Assembly (NCBI GenBank): GCA_902623175.1
Contig: CACNSR010000001.1
Location: 146,337-210,336 of the forward strand
DNA length: 64,000 nucleotides
Reading direction: 5' to 3'
Source of the DNA: Halieaceae bacterium
GTDB taxonomy: Bacteria > Pseudomonadota > Gammaproteobacteria > Pseudomonadales > Halieaceae
Positions 8,418-16,974 of the stretch are shown piece after piece. Within the stretch, counting starts at the first letter, position 1, and every line of letters starts with the position of its first letter. The position numbers were made by a program, and so were the translations under genes. The notes beneath the pieces are model-generated. The model was not told where the DNA came from, did no database searches, and saw only the letters and a program-made list of their open reading frames with translations.

Positions 8418-9761
8418 TTAGCGTGATCCTTCTTGATGGCTTAACGCTGATCTAACAATAGCCTGCTGATGGTCGGGCGACCGCAACACTGACCCCATGA
8501 TTGTGAGCCCGATGGCCGCCAGAGCACAACAGCCGCCGTACAACCAGAACACGCCGTTGTAGCTGCCCGTGGTGTCGCTGATGAAGCCGGCCAGCGGTGC
8601 GCTGGTGGCGGTGATCGGAATGTGCATTGGGTTCATCACACCGAGTGCGCGCCCAACGCTGCCTGCACCGAAAGTGCGCGCGGGCATGTTGGTCCAGATT
8701 GGCACCACGCCGCCATATCCCAGGCCCATGACAAAGGCGCCGGCGATTAGCCCGGAGTAGTTCTGTACCAGTAACAGAATCAACAGACCCGTGCTGAGAA
8801 AGAGGCAAATCAGGTAGCCGCACCGCTGAATACCGAGCCGGTCCATGAGGTAACCGGTTAGGGCTTTTCCGCTGAAAGAGCAGACAGCGATGATCGAGTA
8901 CAGGAGCGCTGTCGATTGCCCGGTCACGCCGAGATCTTTCGCGTGCAGGCTCAAATTAGCCAGCATGCCGAGCGTCACCGCCAACAAGGAACCGGATACA
9001 ATCATCTGTAACCAAAAGATGCGGCTCCTCAGCAGATCGGGGATGCCCCAGTCCCGGGCATCGACCGCTGCAGTGGCCGCCAAGTCGGGCGCGCCGGCCC
9101 GCCCAGGTGCCGCTGGCTCTCTGCTTAGGCCGAGGTCGGCAGGTCGGTTGCGGAGCAGCCAGTAAAAAATCGGCAGGAAGGCAAAACAGATACAGCCCGC
9201 CACCATCAGCCCGGTGCGCCAGTCCCACTCCAAAAACATCCAGGTCATGAAGGGCGGCATTAAAAAGCCGCCGAGTGAGCTGCCCGTTGCGGCAAGCCCC
9301 AACGCGAGCCCGCGCCGGCGGATGAACCAGCGGCTGATCAGTGCGGCGCCGGGAATCGCGCCGATCAAGAGCACGCCCAAGGGAATCAAGCTGGCCCATA
9401 CCACCCAGATATGCAGCAGCGTGCCCGCCTGACTCAAGATCATTAGCCCCAGCCCCATCGCGGTCATGCCGATCATCATGAGGTGTCTGATCGACCAGCG
9501 ATCGATCAGGATACCGGCTAAGGGAGAGAGCAGGTTGGTCGCCACCGTGAGGCAGGTCTCGATGAGATTGATCTGTGCCCGGGGAGCTCCAAAAACATCC
9601 TCGAAAGTGGCGGTATAGAGCCCCATGCTCCAAAACACAAAGCCCCCCTGAATCAGCTGCCCCGAGGCGGTGGCAAAGACAACCCACCAACCTGGGTAGA
9701 TGCCTCCTGAGGGCGGCTCCAAGGGAGTGTGCTCGACTGTTTGATCCGGTTGGGTGGACAT
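8418..9761 (-). CDS. MFS transporter (monocarboxylate/oxalate-formate-like)
   Basis: Twelve-helix major facilitator of 447 aa starting at the ATG at 9761. It opens with GGIYPGWWVVFATASGQLIQ, a typical start for the MCT/OFA-like bacterial MFS branch, and contains the loop ISRWFIRRRGLALGLAATGS after helix 4, matching the RxxRRGxAxG motif of that branch. It is the first gene of the minus-strand cluster with the TMADH-like and Rieske enzymes, so it is probably a second uptake or exchange system for the same catabolic module. A weak ribosome-binding region precedes the start. Family is clear; substrate is not. Confidence 0.88.
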   Translation of the reverse strand: MSTQPDQTVEHTPLEPPSGGIYPGWWVVFATASGQLIQGGFVFWSMGLYTATFEDVFGAPRAQINLIETCLTVATNLLSPLAGILIDRWSIRHLMMIGMTAMGLGLMILSQAGTLLHIWVVWASLIPLGVLLIGAIPGAALISRWFIRRRGLALGLAATGSSLGGFLMPPFMTWMFLEWDWRTGLMVAGCICFAFLPIFYWLLRNRPADLGLSREPAAPGRAGAPDLAATAAVDARDWGIPDLLRSRIFWLQMIVSGSLLAVTLGMLANLSLHAKDLGVTGQSTALLYSIIAVCSFSGKALTGYLMDRLGIQRCGYLICLFLSTGLLILLLVQNYSGLIAGAFVMGLGYGGVVPIWTNMPARTFGAGSVGRALGVMNPMHIPITATSAPLAGFISDTTGSYNGVFWLYGGCCALAAIGLTIMGSVLRSPDHQQAIVRSALSHQEGSR

Positions 9762-9855
9762 ACTTATTGTTGTGCCCGGAGACCGTGGATTGCCTCACAC
9801 CTTAGGCGCTTTGTGGCACCATGGCAAAGACAGTCTCAGCCCTCCGGAGCTTGCT

Positions 9856-10608
9856 ATGCGCCCCCATAAAACCCTCCGTGGACACATCCATTACACCAGC
9901 AGTAAGCCCGGTCGCGAGGGGGTGGAGCGCGGTCGTGAGCACTTCACGATTACCGTACATGGCGACGGTCGCCGCACCTTGCGCGCGCACTGTGAGATTG
10001 ACGACGAGCCTAATGTGTTACGCGATGTCACCCTCACCAAAAATAAAGAATGGGATACGCTCGACGCCTTTGTGCGTTTGTCGCTCGGCGACGAGCAACA
10101 GGGCAGCAGCTGGTTTTACTTTGGCGATACTGGCGCCGACTGTGAGGGTTGGACCCATGAGCGCGGCCGTTTTTCAGAGCACGAGGCCTATGACGAGCGC
10201 CCCGCAATTTTTGGAACCCATCCCATTCAAGGGGACGCCTGGCACCTCGCGGTCATTGACCGAAGCGAGGGCTCAAAGGTCCACACCTTTGATCGTTTCT
10301 TGATGACGTCGCTCGATCATCGCGGCGCGACCGGGCCGTCACTGGTTTGGCACGACCCAGGGATGATCATCGAATTTATTGGCGAAGAGACGATTACCGT
10401 GGGGGCAGGCACCTTCGATGCGCTGCACTTTTGCTACGGGGAGCGGGGCAGCACCGCGCAGGGCTCAAATGAGACCAATGAACACCCACCCTATGAAGTA
10501 TGGGTCTCGGCTGATGGTGAATTTGTGCTGCTCAAGGCGCAGGTGACGGGGTACATGATGACTCAGTACGAGCTGGTCTCGCTGGAGGTGCATGAGGGCA
10601 ACGGTTAG
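9856..10608 (+). CDS. Conserved protein of unknown function, paralogue of the gene at 15956-16696
   Basis: A 250-aa soluble protein without signal peptide, started at the ATG at 9856, behind a CGGAG ribosome-binding site. I do not recognise a named family with confidence. It shares a long colinear motif set with the protein at 15956-16696: an early HFxxTxHxxGxRxLRAxCExDDEP stretch, then SLDHRGATGP, then EETITVxAGxF followed by an aromatic HF pair, then a YxxWV..DGxF tail. The pattern of alternating strands suggests a beta-rich fold like DUF3108-type proteins. The gene is divergent from the MFS/TMADH cluster and convergent with the FAD-linked oxidase. Two copies bracketing one small cluster imply a shared role with it, which is inference. 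Confidence 0.75.
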   Translation: MRPHKTLRGHIHYTSSKPGREGVERGREHFTITVHGDGRRTLRAHCEIDDEPNVLRDVTLTKNKEWDTLDAFVRLSLGDEQQGSSWFYFGDTGADCEGWTHERGRFSEHEAYDERPAIFGTHPIQGDAWHLAVIDRSEGSKVHTFDRFLMTSLDHRGATGPSLVWHDPGMIIEFIGEETITVGAGTFDALHFCYGERGSTAQGSNETNEHPPYEVWVSADGEFVLLKAQVTGYMMTQYELVSLEVHEGNG

Positions 10609-10619
10609 TCACTCAGGCC

Positions 10620-12215
10620 TCAGGCGGAAAAATCCCCCAGTGCGCCAGGGTTGATCAGGCCTTCCGGGTCGAGCTCTTGCTTCAATGCTCGCAACATGCT
10701 GCGGCTATCGGGGTTGAGGTTGGCCAGCATAGGGTAGGTCTTACCAATCTGGTTGCTTGCAGCACCGAACTCGGCGAAGACCTCAACAATTTTGCTACGT
10801 ATTTCATCCACCAGCGCACGTCCCTCGTGATTCGGCGCCGGTTCTTCCAGGCCCGAGAGAAAGTCGGGTTCAGGTATATGGCGATGCACAGGGAGCCACT
10901 CGTCAAACCATCTGAGCACGGGCTCGTAACTGAAAACATGCTGCGTGATCGCGATATACAGAAAGCTCATGGTCACCCCGCAGGCCGCCATACGCTCCCG
11001 ATAAGGGTCGATCGCCGCCTCGGTTGCTGCGATCAGTCGCTCGGCGTCGGAGTGAGGCACCTTCGAGTTGAGGGCTGCCCAGCGCTCCCCCTGCGAACCA
11101 AGAATGCCGTTCAGCGGCTCAAAGGGGTTGGCCCTCGCTGCCTTGGGGATCGTGTTGCTGATCTCTACACCACTATGATCAAGCGCGAGCTTGACCACGC
11201 CGCGGCGATCGTCGCGCACACCATCGACCGAGCGTCCCGCGCAGACGCAGTGCAGCGTATAAACCTCACCTTCGACAAAACGCCGACCGGCCATCGCCAT
11301 CTTCGCGCCTTCCTGAAGCCCTTTGAGCACGCTCGACTGGGAGCGGATGACGTTACCCAGGCGGCCGATGTCTTTCAGAAGGGTCGCGAGATCAAGCGAG
11401 CGCTGGGTGGTGGCGGGGTCAAAAATATACGCTTCCTCGCAGTAACCACTGCGGCCGATCGCGGACAAAGCCCTGGTGGCGTCCTTCTGGGTGGCAAACG
11501 CAAATGAGGCGTAATCGACGGCCTCTGGCATCGGCATCATACGCAGTGACGCCACGGTTTTCACACCCAGTGCCCCGGCGTCGTGTACAAATAAGCCTGT
11601 GAGGTCCGGGCCGTAATGGCGGAAGCCCGGACGACCATTATGGAAGGCCGCCTGGCCGGTTTGGATGCGCCGCCCGCTCGCGTCGATCACTTCCATGCCG
11701 ACCACAATATCAGCGGCGCTGCCGTAGCGCGCCGTGCCCATAAATAGCGCCCCGTTGGATAGCCCGCCACCCACGGTGGCGCGGCTTCCCGAGAAGGTGC
11801 CAAAAAAAGGCAAGCGCAGTCCGCGGGGAGTCAAAGCTTCCCAGATTTGCTGCCAGGTGACACCCGCCTCGACGGTGATTACCAGGTCGTCTTCGTTGAT
11901 CGAGACAATCCGATTCAGCGCGCTTAGGTCGAGCATCACGGTGTGGGTGTGAATGGGAAGATAGCCACCGGTGTAAGACATACCGCCGCCACGCTGGGTG
12001 ATAGCAAAGCCCATAGAAGTGGCGATTTTCACAATAGAAGACACCTGTTGCAGCTCGGCTGGTCTCACAATCAAAGCCGGTGGGATACCCATGCCGTAGA
12101 CGTCTGAAGTGTAGAGAGGCATCTCCGACGCGTCTGTCACCACAATGTTACTGTCGATGTTGTTCTGTATCCGCACTCCGAGCAGATCGGTGGGTGCCAT
12201 CTCTGTTTGTGTCAT
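10620..12215 (-). CDS. FAD-linked oxidase (4-cresol dehydrogenase/vanillyl-alcohol oxidase superfamily)
   Basis: A 531-aa flavoprotein with an N-terminal PCMH-type FAD domain (ALIVRPAELQQVSSIVKIA, then TQRGGGMSYTGGY, then TVGGGLSNGALFMG) and a C-terminal FAD-oxidase C domain ending ALKQELDPEGLINPGAL, the usual terminal signature. The family oxidises alcohols, hydroxy acids or p-alkylphenols. The typical covalent-FAD His of vanillyl-alcohol oxidases is not evident, so binding is probably non-covalent or via another residue. It lies 21 bases downstream of the SPINDLY-like gene and appears to be the last gene of a minus-strand group with the isomerase. Specific substrate is unknown. Confidence 0.85.
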   Translation of the reverse strand: MTQTEMAPTDLLGVRIQNNIDSNIVVTDASEMPLYTSDVYGMGIPPALIVRPAELQQVSSIVKIATSMGFAITQRGGGMSYTGGYLPIHTHTVMLDLSALNRIVSINEDDLVITVEAGVTWQQIWEALTPRGLRLPFFGTFSGSRATVGGGLSNGALFMGTARYGSAADIVVGMEVIDASGRRIQTGQAAFHNGRPGFRHYGPDLTGLFVHDAGALGVKTVASLRMMPMPEAVDYASFAFATQKDATRALSAIGRSGYCEEAYIFDPATTQRSLDLATLLKDIGRLGNVIRSQSSVLKGLQEGAKMAMAGRRFVEGEVYTLHCVCAGRSVDGVRDDRRGVVKLALDHSGVEISNTIPKAARANPFEPLNGILGSQGERWAALNSKVPHSDAERLIAATEAAIDPYRERMAACGVTMSFLYIAITQHVFSYEPVLRWFDEWLPVHRHIPEPDFLSGLEEPAPNHEGRALVDEIRSKIVEVFAEFGAASNQIGKTYPMLANLNPDSRSMLRALKQELDPEGLINPGALGDFSA

Positions 12216-12236
12216 CGTGTCGACCTTTGCCGATGG

Positions 12237-13829
12237 TTATCTCACGCTGAGGTGGGTAACGGGTTCATTGTGCAGGAAACGTCGCCACATTTCTCGAAAG
12301 CAGGTTTCAAGTTCCCTAACCCGCGCCTCGTGATTCATGAATGGACTTGCAACTAGGTTCGAGCGGGTCCGCTGTCGCAACTCATCAATCAATGCCGGAT
12401 TACGAATCCACTCAGCGGCGCGAGCCACGACTTCCTGATTACTGCCAGTGACACAGTCGTGCAGCCCGACAAGCCGGAGCGTGTTACCGCTGTATGTTTG
12501 CATCGCGATGGCGGTCTCTGGCGTCATAGTCAGTATAGGTAAGCCCATCCAAAGCGCATGTAGAGTGGTAACACCGCCGGAGACGGGAAAGGAATCCAGA
12601 GCGAAGTCGGCGATGGACGCGACGTTCATATATTCCAGCATGGACAAGCGCGGCACCAGCGACACCCTGTCCATGGGGAATCCGTGATCAACTAACCTAG
12701 AGTTGAAATGATTATGGTTGGCGGCCTCGGTGGCCTCGGACGTCACTACAATCAAACCGGAGTTCGGGTTCTGAACTAGGATATCGCACCAGCAAGCGAG
12801 GGCGTTCTGGCTCAGCTTGCGCGTGTGGTTCAGGCTGATCATGGTGACGTAGCCGTTGCGTTGCCAGGGTGACGGGTATTGGTCCTCACAATTGACGGGC
12901 GGCGCGTAGGCGGTGAGACACGTCATTCGGCACAGCGCTTCGGTGTAATGTGCCTCGGTCCCCATGGGGCAGGTCTCAAAATCAGTTAATCGATAGTCGA
13001 TCTCTTCGATGCCCAGTGTGTGGACAAAGCCCCACCACGTGACTTGTACTGGCGCGGCTCGCGCGGCGAACACCTCCAGTTTTGACGCCTCGGTGTGACC
13101 GGAGAGATCGACGAGGATGTCGATTTCCAATGATCGGATGAGGCTTAGCAAGGCGTCATTATCCAATGCAGCAACGTTGTGCCAGTGAGGGACCCACTCC
13201 TTTAGAAATTGCGACACCTCGTCTTCTTCTGAGGTCATGAAGGTATGAATCTCGAACCGCGAGGCATCGTGGAGCCTGAGGTAGGGTTCTATGAGATACC
13301 GCACTGGATGATTGCCTAAATCCCCTGAGACATAGCCCACCCTCAAAGGGCGGGAACCCGCAGTGCTCTTTTGCTGGGCGGAAGTTTGTAGCGGTGTGTT
13401 ACTGGATGCGGGTTGAAGGTAACGGGCACACCATTGCTCAAAAGCCTTTTTTATCTCTAGGGGGCGCTCCTCATAATTGCTTTGCCAGATGGCCCTGTTA
13501 AGGGCCGTGACTGCGTTATGCGGTGCCTCGTCGAGGGATAAGGTGGCCGCCTCGATTGCTTTGTGAAGATTGCCAACTGCCATGTACAGCTCGGCAAGTT
13601 GCGCTAGCGTCCCTGCATCCTTGCCCAGCCTCTCCAGCGATGACTCTAGAATGTGGATGGCATCGTTGAAGCGGCGCTCGTTTTCCGCGATGTGGGCGAT
13701 AAACTGCGCGGCTTGAACGGCGTCGTTACCGCCGCTGTTCCATATCGCCAAGAGCGCTTGGCGTGCGGCGTCGACGTCGCCTTCGGAGAGGCGCTTGATG
13801 GCTTCCTGAAAAAACGTCAGCGATGCCAA
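12237..13829 (-). CDS. SPINDLY/O-GlcNAc-transferase-like glycosyltransferase with short TPR region
   Basis: A 530-aa protein with about 140 residues of TPR-like helices (AEERRFNDAIHILE-type repeats) followed by a glycosyltransferase family 41 catalytic domain. The domain is marked by RPLRVGYVSGDLGNHPV near residue 160, DILVDLSGHTEASKLEVFAA, RAAPVQVTWWGF, and ALDSFPVSGGVTTLHALWMG, where OGT/SPINDLY proteins bind the sugar nucleotide. The family transfers sugars to Ser/Thr of proteins or to other acceptors. The only usable start is TTG at 13829, directly after the isomerase's TAG stop and in the same frame, so both genes are translationally coupled and an unsuppressed single stop separates them. 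Bacterial targets are unknown. Confidence 0.82.
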   Translation of the reverse strand: MASLTFFQEAIKRLSEGDVDAARQALLAIWNSGGNDAVQAAQFIAHIAENERRFNDAIHILESSLERLGKDAGTLAQLAELYMAVGNLHKAIEAATLSLDEAPHNAVTALNRAIWQSNYEERPLEIKKAFEQWCARYLQPASSNTPLQTSAQQKSTAGSRPLRVGYVSGDLGNHPVRYLIEPYLRLHDASRFEIHTFMTSEEDEVSQFLKEWVPHWHNVAALDNDALLSLIRSLEIDILVDLSGHTEASKLEVFAARAAPVQVTWWGFVHTLGIEEIDYRLTDFETCPMGTEAHYTEALCRMTCLTAYAPPVNCEDQYPSPWQRNGYVTMISLNHTRKLSQNALACWCDILVQNPNSGLIVVTSEATEAANHNHFNSRLVDHGFPMDRVSLVPRLSMLEYMNVASIADFALDSFPVSGGVTTLHALWMGLPILTMTPETAIAMQTYSGNTLRLVGLHDCVTGSNQEVVARAAEWIRNPALIDELRQRTRSNLVASPFMNHEARVRELETCFREMWRRFLHNEPVTHLSVR

Positions 13830-14648
13830 CTACTCGGTGTCCATGTCAGCAAAAAATGTGAGGGTTCGCTCCAGAATCACTTGGGCTCGTTCAACCGGAT
13901 CAGGGTACCGCTCGCGGTAATAAAGCGAGCGGATTTCCAGACTGATCGGCAAGTTGGCTGGCAGCGCCATGGCCATGGCCGCTACCGGCAAGCTGCCTTC
14001 GCCCGGCGCCAGGCGGCCATCGATGGCATCGATGTAGTAGGCGTCGGGGTCGGTGACCACACCGCATTCGGGCATGTCGCACAACTGGGCATAACTCAAC
14101 CATTGGGCCGGGATATCGCGGATTTTCTCGGGGTCATGTCCCACCCGCTCGTGATGAAAGGGGTCGACCAGAATCCCGCCGGCAGGGTGATCAACGGTAT
14201 TCACGACATCCAGAGCGTCATCGAGGGTTTTGACTTCTGTGATGGCCATGTATTCGAGGCAAGCTCGCATGCCCGCGCGCTCCGCGTGAATGCAAAGATC
14301 CTCATAGAGGCGCTTGGTAATCTCGCGGTCGGGTTCTGAGCTGACGATCAGGCAGTTTTTGGCGCCCACCTCGCCGCCCATGGCGATGATTTCATGATGC
14401 ACGGGGTTGGGCTTGCCTCCGGGTTCTAGCCAAATGACCTCGACATCGAGCGCGATGAGCCCTGTTGCCTGAAGCACTGCAGCGACTTCACCGGCGGTGC
14501 CGCTGTGCCAGTTATCTCCGGGCGCGACCCAGAGACCCACACTGTTGTAGCCGGCATCGGCGGCGATGCGCACCATATCTGGAGGCGATACCTCAGGTGG
14601 GTTGCCTTCGTGCACCCCAGACGCCAGTGCCAGTAGCCGTTCGTTCAT
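13830..14648 (-). CDS. Sugar phosphate isomerase/epimerase (AP-endonuclease-2-like TIM barrel)
   Basis: A 272-aa TIM-barrel protein of the xylose-isomerase-like superfamily. The start is the ATG at 14648 behind a GGGAAC ribosome-binding site; a longer frame adds nine residues without support. Strand motifs visible in order are MVRIAADAGYNSVGLWV, LDVEVIWLEPGG, CLEYMAITEVKTLDDAL and GILVDPFHH, which supply the Glu, Asp and His residues that usually bind the divalent metal. Members isomerise or epimerise sugars, inositols or keto acids, and some act as dehydratases. It precedes the glycosyltransferase gene with no gap (TAG then TTG) and lies head-to-head with the VOC/cupin pair. Substrate is not assignable. 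Confidence 0.8.
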   Translation of the reverse strand: MNERLLALASGVHEGNPPEVSPPDMVRIAADAGYNSVGLWVAPGDNWHSGTAGEVAAVLQATGLIALDVEVIWLEPGGKPNPVHHEIIAMGGEVGAKNCLIVSSEPDREITKRLYEDLCIHAERAGMRACLEYMAITEVKTLDDALDVVNTVDHPAGGILVDPFHHERVGHDPEKIRDIPAQWLSYAQLCDMPECGVVTDPDAYYIDAIDGRLAPGEGSLPVAAMAMALPANLPISLEIRSLYYRERYPDPVERAQVILERTLTFFADMDTE

Positions 14649-14762
14649 ATTGCGTTCCCTAGATATCCGCGTCACAGTGCATAAGATGAAAGTAGCGGGT
14701 CACATGATGCAGGTATCAGTCACGCCAATCCAGCTCTAACAGAGAGGGCAATAAGGTTGCGG

Positions 14763-15242
14763 ATGAACAATATCGAGGGATTGCAGCTCGTGCATACCGG
14801 TTTGGTCTGTCGGGATATTGATACCGCCAAAGTGCGCCTGAGTGAGACGCTGAATGTGCACTGGGTGGGCGTTGAGCGCGAGCCTTGGCCGCTCGTTATT
14901 TTTGGTAAGACGGTCAACATTCCCCTGCGCATTGCCCATGCGAGCAGCGGAAAGGCGAATTTCGAACTGATCGAGGCCGTGCCCGACACGCCCTGGCTGA
15001 CCTCAGAGGACCTGATTCAACATCATATGTGTTTTCACAGTCCTGACTCGAAAGCCACTTGCAAACAATTCGAGGCGCTCGGATTTACGCGTGTGCTCGG
15101 CGCGCCGGGCGACCCGCAGGGATACTTTCAGGATCCGGCGGGATTGTTGATTGAGATTATTGGTGACAAGTTGCTCGACTACCTGCAGGGGTTTTATCAA
15201 CAATCTTTGGCCGTCCGAGAGGCCGAGGAGGTCGCGACATGA
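14763..15242 (+). CDS. VOC/glyoxalase-bleomycin-resistance superfamily protein
   Basis: A 159-aa vicinal-oxygen-chelate protein starting at the ATG at 14763; a TTG two codons upstream is possible. Two beta-alpha-beta-beta-beta modules are visible: the first begins LQLVHTGLVCRDIDTAK with its metal-type His, the second begins with HHMCFHSPDSKATCKQFEAL and ends YFQDPAGLLIEIIG, whose DPAGxxxEI is the usual C-terminal metal-ligand strand. The family includes dioxygenases, isomerases and glyoxalases. Its stop overlaps the cupin gene's start (ATGA), so the two form an operon divergent from the isomerase. Precise reaction is unknown. Confidence 0.82.
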   Translation: MNNIEGLQLVHTGLVCRDIDTAKVRLSETLNVHWVGVEREPWPLVIFGKTVNIPLRIAHASSGKANFELIEAVPDTPWLTSEDLIQHHMCFHSPDSKATCKQFEALGFTRVLGAPGDPQGYFQDPAGLLIEIIGDKLLDYLQGFYQQSLAVREAEEVAT

Positions 15243-15949
15243 CGGCGCACATACGTCCCCATGATCTGGATTGGGAGACCTTTCACGATCCTCACGGGCG
15301 GCCCACGACACCGACTCGTGTCCTGAGGGACAGCGAGCCGTTTCTGATCGAGGCTGATTTTCCGGCGCACTTTCATGCGGGACTGCACTGGCATCCCCAC
15401 GACACCATCTACGTGATTACGCGGGGGGAGATGCGCATTGGTGACGAGGGCAGCTTTCGTCCGGGCGACATTCGCTGGGTGAAGGCAGGACATGCTTACG
15501 GGCCGGAAGAGGCGGGTGAGGAGGGCGTGCAGTTCCACCTGTTCAGTCTTGGCGGCGATATCGGCCTGAATTGGGCGGACCTCTATGACGTGCCTGAGGT
15601 ATTGACGGCGCGACTGAGTCAGTTTCAGCAGCCGGCGGGGCGCCGGCGCGTAGACGATATGCCATTGGTCAGCCCCGCAGATGAGCTGCCGGGCTGGGAT
15701 CAGATGCCCGACCAAGGCCCGCTCATTTTTCGGGTCAGCATGGACGCTGATGAAGAGCAGGCAGCGTTCTGTCCCGGATTTGATTGCGTCTGGTTCGTGC
15801 TGGAAGGCGCCGTTGAAGTCAACGCCACTACTGCGGTGGCTGGCGGAGAATTTTTCTGCGTCGACGCGGATGTGAACTACTCATTGAAGGCCAGTACCGA
15901 AGGCGCGCACTGGCTGGTGTTCTCCAGTCGCAGTCTGCAGTCGCTGTAG
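15239..15949 (+). CDS. Cupin-domain (bicupin) protein
   Basis: A 236-aa protein with two cupin barrels. The first carries HFHAGLHWHPHDTIYVITRGEM in overlapping pieces (HxH and Glu metal-ligand pattern near residues 45-65) and GSFRPGDIRWVKAGHAY. The second barrel, residues about 155-230, keeps the fold signature FDCVWFVLEGAVEV and the closing AGGEFFCVDADVNY but lacks an evident HxH pair, so it is probably structural. Start overlaps the VOC gene stop by four bases. Cupins of this type are dioxygenases, isomerases or ligand sensors. It is convergent with the unknown-family gene at 15956, with only six bases between. Confidence 0.82.
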   Translation: MTAHIRPHDLDWETFHDPHGRPTTPTRVLRDSEPFLIEADFPAHFHAGLHWHPHDTIYVITRGEMRIGDEGSFRPGDIRWVKAGHAYGPEEAGEEGVQFHLFSLGGDIGLNWADLYDVPEVLTARLSQFQQPAGRRRVDDMPLVSPADELPGWDQMPDQGPLIFRVSMDADEEQAAFCPGFDCVWFVLEGAVEVNATTAVAGGEFFCVDADVNYSLKASTEGAHWLVFSSRSLQSL

Positions 15950-15955
15950 AGCGGT

Positions 15956-16696
15956 TCAGGGTGCATCGATGAGCTCAGTGAGCTCGAACGACCAGTTGTA
16001 GGGCGCCTCCACAGTCCCTTTGACAAAAATAAAGTCACCGTCGGTGGTGACCCACAGGTGGTACTCGGGATGATCGGTGGCCACCACCACATAGGCAAAG
16101 TGGTGGCACTCAAAGTTACCGGCTCGAACCGTAATGGTCTCCTCGCCAAAATACTCGATCGTTGTCCCCTGAGAGCACGCCAGCGCCGGACCCGTCGCGC
16201 CGCGGTGATCTAGCGATGTCAGCGGGCTGTTTTGAAACGTGTGCTGGCGCGGCCCCTGGGAACGGTCAAACCGCGCCACCAGCCAAGCATCGGAGTTTAG
16301 TGCGTGGGTTCCAAAACCGCGAACGGTGCGGTCAATATCGAGCTGCCCCGCAATGCGACCCTCTTCACGGGTAAGACCCTCGTAGCGAATCTCTTCGTCG
16401 GTGATGTGGTACCAGGTACTGCCTTTGAATACGCCGTCTTCGGTAAGGCGCACGACGCAGTCCTGGGGATGGAACTCCGCGTCCACCCGCTGAATGACAT
16501 CGCGAATCAGCGCCGGCTCATCGTCAAGCTCACAGAACGCTCGCAGCACCCGGTCGCCGTTACGGTGGCGGGTTAGGATGAAGTGCTCCAGACCCCAGAT
16601 GCCTGAGGGGAAGTTTGCGTTGTCGATCTGGTACTCAACCATGCCGCGGCGGGTCACATGTTCGCGCGTTGCCAATTGTTGATCGCTGATTTTCAT
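15956..16696 (-). CDS. Conserved protein of unknown function, paralogue of the gene at 9856-10608
   Basis: A 246-aa protein whose second half closely follows the protein at 9856: SPLTSLDHRGATGPALAC, then EYFGEETITVRAGNFECHHF, then HPEYHLWVTTDGDFIFVK. The first half shares HFILTRHRNGDRVLRAFCEL and DEPALIRDV. No signal peptide or membrane helix is seen, and no catalytic motif is recognised. It is convergent with the cupin gene and divergent from the YciB-like gene at 16975. Because the two copies bracket the FAD-oxidase/SPINDLY/isomerase/VOC/cupin group they are probably functionally tied to it. That is inference from position only. Confidence 0.75.
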   Translation of the reverse strand: MKISDQQLATREHVTRRGMVEYQIDNANFPSGIWGLEHFILTRHRNGDRVLRAFCELDDEPALIRDVIQRVDAEFHPQDCVVRLTEDGVFKGSTWYHITDEEIRYEGLTREEGRIAGQLDIDRTVRGFGTHALNSDAWLVARFDRSQGPRQHTFQNSPLTSLDHRGATGPALACSQGTTIEYFGEETITVRAGNFECHHFAYVVVATDHPEYHLWVTTDGDFIFVKGTVEAPYNWSFELTELIDAP

Positions 16697-16974
16697 CTCA
16701 AAGAGGGCAGTAAAAGGCGGCGGTGAGGGCGTCTAGCTCGTCGAGCACTTCGTGGCGAGTTCATCGTGGTGCAGTCCGACAGTGCGGAAACCAATAGAGT
16801 AGTTGTAGCGAGGCGTCTGTTCATGGATTGCTCGTCACGGAGCCGTAAAGGTGCCGTTGTAAGGCGCTAATCACCACCTATAATGCCTGCCTTAATCTGA
16901 CACTTCACCAATTAATGGCGCTTGAATGCCAGTGCCTTGAACGGCAACCGTTTCAGGGCAGGCTTGAGACTTTC

